Shown: positions 37,026 through 47,979 of the stretch, in pieces | Numbering within the stretch: the stretch's first letter is position 1 | Layout of the letters: every line of letters begins with the position of its first letter | Assembly: GCA_013397865.1 (NCBI GenBank) | Contig: VZTI01001000.1 | Location: 113,742-177,741, forward strand | Length of the DNA stretch: 64,000 bases | Source of the DNA: Struthidea cinerea | Taxonomy: Eukaryota; Chordata; Aves; Passeriformes; Corcoracidae | Reading direction: 5' to 3' | Notes under the pieces: generated by a model | What the model saw: the letters and a program-made list of their open reading frames with translations, nothing else | Told to the model about the DNA's origin: nothing | Database searches by the model: none | Program-made: the position numbers and the translations under genes

Positions 37026-40000
37026 TTGGGCAGAAGGGAGGACTTGAAAGACAGCAGAGGGAGTTGTTAGGTCCAGATGGGTTCTGAGCTCTTGGTGGGA
37101 CCCAAAGGAAATTGCATTTCCCACTGGTTCCACTGAAGTTGTATCTCTCTGCCTCTGGAAGCTTTGCCCCACCATCATACATACATAGCTGCAGTGCTCT
37201 CCTCCAGCACGGCTTTGTGTCCTGGCTTTGAAAACTGGGAGACAGAGACCAATCCTAATGCAAACAGCCACGGCCATAAGGTAAAAATTATTACAAGAAA
37301 TACAAAAACCCTAGAGCACGTGAACAAACCACTGCAGATGAAGACTCCTTCCCCACAGTGGAAACTCAGTCTTGTTACATGCTGAGCATGCTCGCTGCCT
37401 TTTCACGACAGGGGGTCAAAAACCTCCATGACAGATCTGGATCAGACCCATTCAACTATGATTTCTAACTTTCCCTTTGCTTTGGGGTTTTTTTTCTCAG
37501 CCCAGAGAACTCAGCTGGATAATGTTTCTGCTTCAGGACGGCATGTTGTGTTTTCCCATCAAACATCTTCTGTGCCTGGCCAACGATCAGCTTGCAAAGT
37601 CCACTGAGACTTTTGGGTGCCCTAAGCTATGATTATGGGTTAGACCCATTCCATCTCTAATCCTGGAGAGTGCTCATTAGCTGCCCTGCAATTAAACCCA
37701 TTGCAATGTCCACAGGGCACTGATTTGAAAGAGAAGGGGAGCCAAATGGTGCCTGTTTTCAGGAAGGAGGGAAGGCACAGGAACCTGCTGTGCCATACTC
37801 TCGTATCCCCTTTTGTTGCTGAAGATCTGGGGAACAGTGTGTGACTCACTGGAGGCCAGGAGGCACCTCCACCCACCCATGGCCAGCAGAGATGCCACCA
37901 CCCTGCTTCAGTGTGTCCCATCCAGACAGAGTCAAGTGCCACTGATGGCTGCAAGCTACAGCCATGCTGCTGCCCAGCATGGAGATGGGAAGGGAAACCA
38001 CCTCTGTTCCCTGTGTCTTGGGCTGCATCTGCCAGAAGGAAGCATGAAATACTGAACAGTCCTCCAGGTCACTGAAATGTTGCTGTGCAGGCATGAGGCC
38101 AACAGTAGTGACCTTTCTTCAGGAAAATGAGGTCTGAGGAAATGAGAGGTTGGGAAGGAGTGAGGTCTCCAGCTGGAGGAGGAACAGGGCATTTCTGGGG
38201 CCTACAGAGAAATGCTTCTCTGTAGGAAAAGAAGTTGTCTCCCTTTTTGCTGCTTCATGCTTGTTAGGATTTTATTTCTCATCAGATGTGGACATGGATA
38301 CAGACGAACAGACACACTGGAGTATCGGGAAGTGGCAATGCTGAACAGCAGGGTTGCCTTTGAGCTCTTCTGCTGTGCGTCTGACAGCCACCTGGCCATA
38401 AACCACCACCATAAACCCTCCATTTCCCCATTAGCAGCTTTCTGCATCCACTTCTGGAGAGCCTGAACTGAAAATCCAAGCATGCTCCAGTGCATTTCTC
38501 AGTACTCCTCCCCCTCTTTGATAGTTGCAAAGTTTTACAACCAATGGCAACCTCAACCCTACCAACCTCCAGGCACAGACTCTTCCTCTCCAGGAGGGGC
38601 ACAGCCTGAAGAATCAACACCTCTAAAAGACCCTGTCATCTTGGTTTTTTCTTTGTAAAAATGAAATTCTCAGAATTCAGGGTTCCAACACTGTCACAGG
38701 CTCTAAGCAGAGAAAAGCTGTATTAGCTCAGTCTGAGATGGAGGAGAAGAAGAGACACAGCTGGCAGCCTAACACACAAATGTGATGGTAGAAGAAACTG
38801 GTAGCCTGGACACCTGGACCAGTTTGTCCCTGCAGGCAGGAGAAAGTGCTTTAGCACTTCTGCTGACTATGCAGAAGGCCATGGGGTTTAAAATTGCATC
38901 ATGAGCTGTGTACAGGGTAACTCAGTGTGGCTGTTGAAACATCATTGGTACCAGAGGAGGTGCATTCAGTGAAATGTTTAAAATATGAATTGAAATACTC
39001 CCTGATTGCTTTATGGCATCTTGTCTCTGCCCAAGCCAAAGCAAAGAAACACAAAATCAACATCTAGAAGTCCCCTGCAAATCAGCCTCCCCTGGTGGGT
39101 CCCCACTAAGCATCCCTTGCCATTGCTTCTGGGGCAGTGGGGACAGAAATATCACAAGGGAAAGCAATCAGAGCAACCAAAATTGTGCTTCTGTGCACAT
39201 CAGTGCCTTGCAGGGACGCAGCCAAGTGCTGGGGGTGATTTTGCGCTCCTTACTTGGAGAGGGTAGAAAAGGTTGTTGCCAGAGGACCTATAGCAGACTG
39301 TGATAAATTCAAGTTTCTCAGAGAAAACAGTGAAGCCACCTTTCCTCTTTCTCTTGAAGAGCAGGAGCAAGGAAATATTTTCTTTCTTTTCACTAGGACT
39401 AACTGCTCTCATTGCCTTAATGTCAAAAATAAAGCCACCTCCCCTTTCCAGGTGCCAAAGTGCACTGGCACTATAGCACAACCAGCCATAGCACTTCCCT
39501 GCATCTTCTAACATTTCAGCAAGTCACAGGAATGATGAAGTCTTCTCCCATTGCAAGCTATTTTCTTTACCTGTTACGGGACAAATCTGTGCTCTGGCTG
39601 AAACGCCTGTCCTTACTCCCTGCAGGTTGAGCCTGCCCCCTTTGCCTGAATTTTTGTGTAGTCCTCTATGCCCTTGAGCCCAGCTGTATGGCAGTGGGGA
39701 GATATCGCTCCTCCTCCACATCTGATTGCGTTGCTCTCTGTGATGGGTGGCGTGGTTGGGCCAGAGCAGGGAAAGTGGCAATCTGCCAGGAGAAAGGTCA
39801 GTACAGCCTGGGAAACGAGAGCTTGGCAGAAATCGCCCTCCGCTACCTCCAGGTTAGCACAGGTAGATGCCACCTCTGGTGCTGGACTAACAGTTTTATA
39901 CCCAGCGTACCACCACGTTCATTTCTTGTCTAGGCTTTTCTACTTCTGCCAAGTGACGACCCCATTCTGCTTTCTCGACTGACCTCCAAAGCAGAGTATC

Positions 40001-42419
40001 TGAGACAATAAAAATGGAATGTCTGCCTGGAAACCACCCAGGCAAGCGGCCAGATCTGTAGCCCAGCTCTTCACCTCACGGCTTACAGCCAAAATCCTGC
40101 CCTCAGACACAATTCCTCCTGAAGCCAGCCAGAGAAGCAGAGCAGCATCTGCTCATCAGATCTGGCCACCAGTTACAGTGCAACCTGGGCACAGTCTGGA
40201 CTCTTTGCTGGTGTAGAGCAGCTGAGCTCCGTAACTGAGAACAACCTCCTCCATGAGGGTGGAAAACTGGCAGTTCCTACAGGACATGCTTTCAGCAGAA
40301 AGATCAGGATAAGACAGACAACTAGGAAGATTTTAATTGATTCAAATGAAAGCTACTCAGTGGCAAGCAGAGGTGACTATCAAGCAGAGAGGACTCCTGG
40401 GCTGCCTGTACATCGAGCTTTGCAGTAAACCAAAGCATGAGCAACCCACAGCTTGCACAGGCCAGGCTAGAGGGGAGCTCGGACATCAGACCACTAACAT
40501 TTGCATATATTAAAATGGTAGTTATGCTTAACAAGGTCAGAAATAAAGCACCAAAACATTTTTCAGCTATGGGAATTACAGAATTCGAAGACATAAAGCT
40601 TAAGATGTTTAGTTATTTAAGTAGCTGAGAGCATAAACCTTCACTGCTTTTGTCCTTTATTTCCTTGCCTAGGTCAGAAAAGCCTCTGCATATGCATTTG
40701 GCCTTGTTCTGACAAGCCATTAAGGATAAATGCTTATAGACAGCTTTTTCTGAAACAGGTATTTCTTGCGTAACCCTCTCAGTACAGCAGTGTGTTATGA
40801 TACCTAAGTAGTTCTTCTTTCCACATCTGACCACCTTTGTCAAGTTCTCTCCTCTACAGTCTTTAAAAGTTTTCCCTTCCCAAGGTGCCCAGGAAAGGTG
40901 CTGCTTTGCCAGATTGAGGCATGCTTGGAATGGGTAACGATGGTCTGCAAGACCTCTCCAGCAGTGCTTGCTGCGCTAACCTTCCCTCTCATCTTCCCAC
41001 TAACACATACATTTACACATTTATGGGTATATTTATGAGAAAGAGTAGTTTATTATTCATGTCCAGCCTCATACACAGCTTCTCTGCTAAGCTAAAGATG
41101 CCAGGAATGGTCCTGTTTGAGACAACTTATGGCTCCCCAGGTGAAGGCTGGGGATGGCATCGTTTTCACAAGCAGCTCACAGGAGACTTTCAATGTCAAG
41201 GGAGCTGCCCCTGGACTGTCCAGACCTGCAGCCTCAGGTCAGCACCTGAGTGAGAGCTCCCACAAGCCATCCTGCTGCTTCTTCAACACAACTATGAAGT
41301 GTTTTTGTAGTGGTGAGATCATTTATTTGAGAAAATTGCCTATGTTCAGTTCTTTACTGCAGTTCTTCACCAACAGCTTCATTTCCCTTTCCCTCTACAT
41401 TTTGACTCCTAGGATAGAGATGTACTTACTTTGCTTCATTCTTCTTCATAGCACCTACAAGAATTTGGGATTGGTGCAGCCATTATCTGGGCTTTCTTCA
41501 GAGGTTTATTCTGACAAGCCTTCTTCAAATACGGTTTTCAGAATTGTTAACACAGACCCAGTTTTGGAAATGGCACTTTGTCTTCATCGCCAGGAAAAAA
41601 ACATGCCACAAACTAATCAGCACTGACACATTCTGCTGCCCCATACTTTCACATCAGTCTGACTGGGACACCTGGGAAGACACGTGTCCATGCTAGTGGC
41701 ATTGCACCAATTTACACCAGCCAAGGCCTGGCCCTGGCACGCTCATTCAGGCGCAAAAGGAAGTGAATAGCAAGGACAGACATCTTAGTCACGGCAAGAA
41801 AAGTGTGATGCAACTGCTCTACAAGAAGATAGTTTAGCAACCCCTGACAGCACGTGCTTGCCCGCATACCCAGTCCAACTTACACTGCTGACAACCCACC
41901 ATTAAAGGGCACCAGAGGGATATTCACCCAGCAGCCTGGTGGCCAGATACAGCCCTGGCAATGCAACCGATGGGACCATAGGGCCCTCTGAATTTGAGAG
42001 CAACAAAGAGAACATATTTCTTCTATTACTGGAAGCCCCTCCCCACCCCCATCATCTTCAAATGAGCACACTCAGTTCTGCAATCCTTCCAAAAGCAGAA
42101 ATGCAACTGTGCCTGGTGCCAGAGCAATTTTGGGGAAGCTCTACACCACACTAACCATTTAAGGTCAAACAGCTCATTACCCAACCCAAACTAGCACTCA
42201 GAGAGGGCTCAGCTCACATCTAAACCTGATTAAATGCCACGATAGATGTCTTAGCAAGCGCACGTGCATTTCTGGGGATAGCCCAACCGGATCAACACTC
42301 AGAAGCCGGGCTCCTGTGGTCTGCCCACACAGGCACCGTGCACGTGCTCCTGATGACAGTGGCTCCTGCTCAGGCTGTATTCCCACTCCTACTCCTTCCA
42401 ACACCCGTATCAGCCGCAC
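37026..42419. other. intergenic flank immediately upstream of KLF7
   Basis: No exon or RNA gene is supported on either strand. A hand count at 40021-40200 gave A47 T31 G40 C62 on the + strand, the opposite GC skew to the KLF7 intron. If an antisense transcript leaves the KLF7 promoter, it would run through here. CpG is low until about 42230-42420, where it begins to rise. Confidence 0.5.
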
Positions 42420-42638
42420 ACCTTTCCCCGGCCATCCTCAGCCTCGGGGACTCGAGCGCTAGAGGCTGGGGAGAGGCACAGGGCTGCACGTAGGGCGGGA
42501 AGGGCAGGGGGGTCCGGCAGGCACCGCTTGCGAGGCAGCCTCAAGCCGGGCCTCAGCTCGCCCGCAGCCAGAGTGCGGGAGGCCCGCGCCGCCCCTCACC
42601 GCACCGCGCTCTGCCGCCACCGCGCGCCTCCCCGCCCT

Positions 42639-42646
42639 CTTATATA
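42639..42646 (-). promoter_or_regulatory. TATA box TATATAAG facing away from KLF7
   Basis: Read on the minus strand this is TATATAAG, a full match to TATAWAAR, with a GC box GGGCGGGG (42630-42637) immediately beside it. Read on the plus strand it is only TATATAGC, a poorer match. The orientation would place a minus-strand start near 42605-42615, moving away from KLF7. A minor role for a + strand start near 42670 cannot be excluded. Confidence 0.45.
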
Positions 42647-42651
42647 GCGCC

Positions 42652-42661
42652 CTAAAAATAG
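42652..42661 (+). promoter_or_regulatory. MEF2-like site CTAAAAATAG
   Basis: The 10-mer CTAAAAATAG is a perfect fit to the MEF2 consensus YTA(A/T)4TAR. It lies 5 bp from the TATATAG word in an otherwise GC-saturated island, so chance occurrence is less likely than in AT-rich DNA. MEF2 proteins act in neurons and muscle; use here is inference. Confidence 0.4.
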
Positions 42662-42694
42662 CTCGCCGCGCGCCGCCTCGCGAGCCTCGGGGAC

Positions 42695-42721
42695 GGGGCG
42701 GGAGCAGCGCTGCCGGCCAAT
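42695..42721 (+). promoter_or_regulatory. GC box plus CCAAT box
   Basis: GGGGCGGG (42695-42702) is an SP/KLF-family site and GGCCAATCG (CCAAT at 42717-42721) is an NF-Y-type site, both reading toward KLF7 and just before the gap. Because SP/KLF sites bind KLF proteins, autoregulation is possible but only inferred. Confidence 0.5.
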
Positions 42722-42728
42722 CGCCGCC

Positions 42729-42934
42729 NNNNNNNNNNNNNNNNNNNNNNNNNNNNNNNNNNNNNNNNNNNNNNNNNNNNNNNNNNNNNNNNNNNNNNNN
42801 NNNNNNNNNNNNNNNNNNNNNNNNNNNNNNNNNNNNNNNNNNNNNNNNNNNNNNNNNNNNNNNNNNNNNNNNNNNNNNNNNNNNNNNNNNNNNNNNNNNN
42901 NNNNNNNNNNNNNNNNNNNNNNNNNNNNNNNNNN
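42729..42934. other. assembly gap (206 N) in the promoter
   Basis: There are 206 undetermined bases inside the CpG island. The flanks are almost pure G+C, a typical cause of drop-out in short-read assemblies. The KLF7 transcription start and part of the 5' UTR may be missing. The N count need not equal the true length. Confidence 0.98.
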
Positions 42935-43238
42935 GCTGCGCGGAGCGCGGCGGGGACGTGCCCCGGTGCGGCGGCCGCGGGGGGCTCGGTGCGCGCCGGC
43001 GCCGCTCGTCCTCCTCGGCCCGGCCCCCGAATCCCGCCGTCCCTCCGCGCTGATCCTCTTTCTCTCTCTCTCTTTTTTTTTTTAAAGTGTGACTGAAACA
43101 AAACAAAGCCAAAGGGACGCTGGATCTATCATTGGTTGATTTTCCTCCTCCTTTTTTTTTTATGATCAAAAACAACCCCCCACCCGAGCAAACAAACACA
43201 CACAAAAGCAGAAAGAAAGGGTCTTGCTCAGCAGCAGC
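42935..43238 (+). other. KLF7: KLF7 exon 1 5' UTR (3' part, after the gap)
   Basis: This sequence lies between the assembly gap and the KLF7 start codon and is inferred to be 5' UTR, because no acceptor is needed between the CpG island and the ATG. The first 110 bp are extremely GC- and CpG-rich. They give way to a polypyrimidine tract (43054-43083, CT repeats then T run, ending AAAG) and then an A-rich leader. The exact transcription start cannot be placed and may lie inside the N run. An ATG at 43162 opens an overlapping upstream ORF (separate entry). Confidence 0.7.
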
Positions 43239-43340
43239 ATGGATGTCTTGGCTAGTTATAGTATATTCCAGGAACTCCAGCTTGTCCACGACACCGGCTA
43301 CTTCTCAGCTTTGCCATCCTTGGAGGAAAACTGGCAGCAG
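43162..43340 (+). other. overlapping upstream ORF in the KLF7 leader
   Basis: The only upstream ATG in the sequenced leader starts at 43162. Its frame is offset from the KLF7 frame and it passes the KLF7 start without a stop, staying open to the end of exon 1. On unspliced DNA it would stop at TGA 43342-43344, just inside the intron; in spliced mRNA it would run into exon 2. Its context is weak (T at -3, A at +4), so most ribosomes would be expected to scan past it. No known peptide is recognised. It is listed as a possible translational-control element, not as a protein gene. Confidence 0.45.
43239..43340 (+). CDS. KLF7: KLF7 coding exon 1 (codons 1-34, partial gene)
   Basis: Krüppel-like factor 7 is a nuclear DNA-binding transcription factor with three C-terminal C2H2 zinc fingers that recognises GC/CACCC boxes; it is linked to neuronal differentiation and neurite growth. 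Only its N-terminus is here. The 34 codons start MDVLASYSIFQELQLVHDTG, continue with YFSALPSLEEN and end WQQ. KLF6 shares the SIFQEL and ETGYFSALPSLEE core but differs at residues 5-7, so KLF7 is the better call. This segment belongs to the acidic N-terminal activation region; the fingers lie in later exons outside the window. The ATG has A at -3 and G at +4, a strong Kozak context. The exon stops after a complete codon (phase 0) at CAG|GTGAAT, the same place as the KLF6/KLF7 exon 1 boundary (WQQ followed by TCLELERYLQ in the family). Residue 31 is Asn; from memory mammals have Thr. The family's full length is about 300 residues, so roughly 11% is seen. Confidence 0.96.
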
Positions 43341-44820
43341 GTGAATCATTTAAATTACTCCTGTAAATCTCTTAAGCGCAGACAGTCGATGCATTGAGGC
43401 TGCATTTCTGACTTTATTTTATTTTTGTTCTTTAATTCAGGGTTGGGTTTTTTTGGTGGTTCTATTTTTTTTTTTTTTCCGCGTGGGTAGACCTTTAAAT
43501 CTCTGTATTTTTTACCATGACAAACTGAGCAGTCCATTCAAATCTGTCTGCCTTCAGTCCTTTCTGAGCACACCCGACAGTACCTGAGATCCGGTGGCAT
43601 TCTTCAGGGTTTTGTTTTTATGATGACTACTATTTTATTTTTGAGCTTAGATTTTTTGTTTGTTTGTTTTGTTCTTTTAAACAAGGCTGATCACTTCTAG
43701 CCAGTGCTGACAACTGGCAGCTGGTGGAAATGGAATAGATCATTCTTATTTTCAGGTAATTAGTATATGTCAATAAAAATCGTAGCTTAAGTCAGAGATG
43801 GAGGGTGGGCAGGTGTGTGGAAGCACTAGGAAAAGCTTTAAGGCTAAGTTCAATAACTACGAATGTGACTTATTTTTCTTTTTTTTTCTTTTTCTTGGAA
43901 GATGGGTAGAAACACACACTTCTTGCTGTCTTGAAACAATGACGCCTTAGGCTGGTTCCAGTAACCAGTGTGTTTTGAGACACTGTAGCGTTAATATGCA
44001 GACAGAATAAGGATAAAGATGGAAATCAAGTATTACACATGTATTAAAATGATGACTGGTAGCATGAATACAAGTAAGACCAAGGGGAAGAGTAGGTTAC
44101 AGAGAAGAGCTGTATAAAATACACTATGAACCCAGTTGTTAACTATAAATAGTTATCAGCTGGGATATTGAGGAAAAACGAAAGACAGCATTTCTATTTA
44201 TGGCCAAACGTTGTGAGATAGTCCTGCTTCTTGATGTGATTTTCTGGTAGAGGTGATATACCAGGTGAAATTCTGGAAACTGGTGTCTCTTTAAAAGAAA
44301 AAAAAACCACATCTGCTGGTGGGTAGAAATAGTGGAGTGTGGCTGGGATGACATGTGGTGCTATTGCAGCGCACGACCCGTGGCACTATCAGTGTGAGGA
44401 TAACGAGCCCCTGGATTTCGTCTTGCCAGCGTTCACCTGAGTCTTGGCTAGTGTGAGGGCAGCCTGTGTTAGGTCTCCAGTAAGTGACAGTTTGGGATGT
44501 TAATGTAATTTTTCCCTAGAAGTGTGTATGGGTAGAAATGTGGATGGCAGAGCTTCTGGGGAGTACTCGGGCTGTAGCATTGTCAGCCAGCTGGACCGGA
44601 CTGGATCTTTAAAGGTTTACCATAGTAAAATCGGTTTGGCTTCAGCTTTGTATGTGTGTGCACACAAACCAGAGGTTTATTGTCAGCTACAGGGTGAACA
44701 CATTCAGGGTTTATTTTGCAAAATGACCGATCCAACTTTGCTTTATCCTCCAAGGGGGAGGGGATGCTTTTTGTTATTAATATTCAGCACACACATCCAT
44801 GATGGTCACATCTGCTTTCC
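43341..44820 (+). other. intron 1 proximal stretch, low-complexity T tracts
   Basis: There are no exons. It holds a T14 run (43465-43478), a (TTTG)n tract (43655-43672) and several shorter T runs. AT-rich sequence at about 43740-44160 has few CpG. Nothing else is recognised. Confidence 0.6.
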
Positions 44821-45130
44821 TTTTATATTTTTAACATGCTAATTAAACTGAAGAGGTTAATATAATTTAATTAAAAAAAATATTTCATAGCGTCGTTGTT
44901 GGATTGGTTGCATATTAGTAACAGTCCAAAGCGACCTAGTGTGTTGACATAGCCAGCATGCTTTAGGCAGTGCTGCAAGTGATACTCTGTCTCCTTCTGC
45001 CTTCTTTTATGTGTGGAAGAGCAGCAGTCTGTTTCATACAGTATCATGTACCTACCCAATCCCACTGTTACCATTGCAGAATTTAAAGTCATGCTCCTGG
45101 CTAAACCCCACTGATTCTCCACGTATGCTT
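44820..45130 (+). promoter_or_regulatory. candidate intronic regulatory element
   Basis: This AT-rich block has several TAAT/ATTA homeodomain cores (GCTAATTAAA near 44838, TTTAATTAAA near 44867). It is followed by about 200 bp of repeat-free mixed sequence with scattered POU/SOX-like words. It is proposed as an enhancer candidate from motif density only; conservation could not be checked. Confidence 0.25.
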
Positions 45131-47710
45131 AAAAAGAGAAGCTGAAAATAATTTGCTATGTTTTCCCTTATTTCCTCTCAAATCCTGCAACCAGTGCCCA
45201 GTGTTTCATAATGCATCCTGTATTTATGGTTTGTTCCCCTGTTGCTGCCTCGACTCTCCTTGCAAACAACAGGCAGCAAAACTGATGTGTCAGTGGTGGG
45301 AGCAGCTGAAGCTGGCTGTGCAGAGACCATGCTGTTACACAAGCTTGGCAGACCCACTGACACAGAGACCCCAATTTAATTCTTCTAAATCACTTGCAGT
45401 GTAATCAGGTCTTGGGGATTTATTTATTTTACGCAAACTGTAGCAACTTTGAGACAAAGAATGTGTGTGTTTCTAAAGTATCCTTTAAAACTAAAGGCTA
45501 TAGTTGAGACACCAGGGAAGAGAGCTGACAGGGCAGTGACTGATCCCTGTGGGATGTGTCGTAAGTGGGGAACAGCAGCTTTAATTTTGAGCAAAGACAC
45601 TTGAACAAGTCTTGCCTCTGTTCCAGTGGTGCCATACATGAGCTTCACAGAGGCTCCAGGGCAGTGCTTCTCCCAGCAGCAAAGCAGCGCCATAGATTAC
45701 TTCAATCTCTTAAAAAGGCAGGGGCTGAGGGGGAAAATAGTTGTGTGGGTTAAGAGGAAGCTTCCTTATCATGCTGTGAGCCCCAATTTTGTGATTAGCA
45801 GCTACTAGTGCGTGATGTCCAGAGGTTAGTCAGCGCCAGGTCCTGCTCCCTGGGATAGCTTGAAAGATGCACCTGCCCCACTGAAAATCAGAGCATGTCT
45901 TGGGGTGAAAGTGTTGACAGAGTCCTGTCTTCCTTTTCTTGTGAGCCTGGACAACAGTCTGGTAGCTGCTGGCTGAGGAATATACAGCTGGGCCAGTTGC
46001 TCGGATTGTGAAACACCCATTACTCACAGAGGGCACTGACAGCACAAGCAGGTTGCTGAATGCTTGCACACAGTCAGCTGATCTCCCGTTTTTCCTTCCC
46101 ACTGCAAGAGGAATGTGAACAAGTTCATTATCTGTGCCTTTGACAATCAGTGTTGGAGTTGAATGAGTGCAACCCAGCAATATGTACAAAACAAACAGAT
46201 TTTGTGTAGGAACAGATTGTCTCCTTTTGTGTAGGTTTCTTTTTTAGAAGGCAAAAATACAGACAAAAAACCCCTTATTCCACCCTGGACATAGTTTGCA
46301 TTGTGGAAGTGGAGATACCTGAAGTGGAAGCTGGAAATGAACCTGCCATGTTTTTGATGGTTTCTTAAAACACATGTTGGGAAGGGAGGGCTTGGTTTTT
46401 AGGCAACAAAAGCTGAGCTCGTCTCTGAGCTTTGGGTGCACTCCTTCAGGCAAAACACTTTGGAGGTCATGAGGATTTTTTCTTGGGGTGGGGACGTCAG
46501 AATCTAATGAGTAATCAATAGCACAGTTTCATCAGGAGAGAGAACTTTGTTTAGCTTTTCCAGCAGTGTTGAGCCTGTGTGGCACTGAGGAGGGATTAAA
46601 GGAAGAGGTGGGCTCTGTGCACTGGGAAATGAGTTGTTTGCTCTAAGTCAGCTGGCTGGTACCTCAGCATCTGTGTTTCTGCCTGGTGCTTCATCCTGGC
46701 TCTGATTGAACTGTCCTAGTTCTCGCTGTCCCTGTGAGCTGACTCTGCAGTTCAGGACCAGGGCGGGGGGAGATACCAGCACCTGCGTGGCTGCTGCGCT
46801 GCTGCAGGAGGACCTCTGGCCACATATGCCATTGCTCTGGGGTGGCTGTCTCATGTGGCATCCCCGAGATTGGAACCAGACTGCTCGGAGAGACAGCACG
46901 GGGCTGAAGAGCACCTCGTTACTCTGCAAAGGAAGGAAGTGGGTAGGAGGCTGTTTTTGAGGGAGGTGACTCTGAGGAGCATGGCCTGTGCAGCTGCACA
47001 TGGTCCCACTTTGTGTGCCAGGCTGCAAAGAGGGGAAGAGCGGGGCTGAGAATTTGGAAGGGGTGGACATGGTGCTTGACTCTGTTCTTCCTGCTGGGCC
47101 TTCACAATGTCATTTAGGGGGTCACTGAAAGATAAGGGTGCAGAAGGCATCTTTTTTAATCAGATATGCCTCTTTGTAGGGGGGACATTTTAAACATCCC
47201 TGTTGTCCTTCTCTGTAGGCCCCTTGGTGGACTCTGAACTCACCGTCCTGTTGCGAAACGGGTCTGATCAGGAGACGTTTTGGGGCTGCCTTCATATTCT
47301 GTGGGCGCTGTAGGGCAGCCTCTAGCATGGCAGTTTCCATAATGTCAGAATATGGGAGCACAAAGAGCAGGTGGATGCACAGAGTCATCGTGTGCAGGTG
47401 ATGCAGCTGTATGAAAACAGCAGGGCTTAGGTACCAAACCCTGGCTTATTCTGAAGGAGATAGCTTTTCCCACGTGTGTCAGCAGGCAGCACAGGTCTAA
47501 TTGGCTGGCAGAAGTGGAAATGGCATTATATTGTTTGCTGATAACCATTGCCTGATAACATTTCCTTTTGCCTTCCCTGACCCAGCTGCTCTCAGCTGCA
47601 GCAGACAATGATCCTTTCAAGAAAGATGCACATTTCCTGTAAAGCATAGGATCGAGGAAGCCTTTGTTTTGCTGCTAACCCTTTCATATAGCCTTCTTTG
47701 CCTGTTTTTA
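45130..47710 (+). other. intron 1, nothing recognised
   Basis: Ordinary repeat-poor intronic sequence. Open frames here are short, on both strands, without family resemblance or flanking splice signals I would trust. No RNA gene, recent transposon or tandem repeat was seen. Confidence 0.6.
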
Positions 47711-47711
47711 A

Positions 47712-47772
47712 TCAATTCTTCAAGCCTCAGTTTCCCTCTTTCTGAAGTGACTGACAACAGCAATGCTAAGGC
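47712..47772 (+). repeat. possible MIR-like fossil fragment
   Basis: The words CAAGCCTCAGTTTCCCTC followed by TCTGAAGTG resemble the conserved central segment of MIR elements (CCTCAGTTTCCTCATCTGTAA). The match is short and could be coincidental. Confidence 0.25.
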
Positions 47773-47979
47773 CTAGTGGTTTTTGCGGAGCTCGGAAGGC
47801 TGAGTTTTGACTCATTCTGGAAAAGGGCTTTGAGATCCCTGTGCTGTGTGAGAGCAGAGTATCCCAAGGTGACTAATCTAGCAGAATTCTTACATCTTAA
47901 TGCTGACTTTTGCTTGGCAGATGGGGTAATTTTCAGGCCTATAGGAAAAATTTCCACTCCTACTGGAAAGGAATAAATC

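Larger units (their letters stand above)
42420..43100 (+). promoter_or_regulatory. KLF7: KLF7 CpG island and core promoter region
   Basis: CpG density rises sharply from about 42420, continues up to the gap and after it to about 43060, then drops in the leader. Visible elements are an E2F-like word GGCGGGAA (42494-42501), GC boxes on both strands (CCCCGCCC 42630-42637 and GGGGCGGG 42695-42702), a CCAAT box (42717-42721), a TATA word on the minus strand (42639-42646) and a MEF2-like site (42652-42661). No TATA word with good + strand fit sits immediately before the sequenced leader, so KLF7 initiation is probably of the dispersed CpG-island type. Its start may be hidden in the N run. Confidence 0.85.

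Noticed and set aside
42459..43289. 276-codon minus-strand open frame over the KLF7 promoter
   Set aside because: It spans the N run, whose codons are unknown, and consists otherwise of Arg/Ala/Gly/Pro-rich translation of CpG-island DNA antisense to KLF7. No family resemblance.
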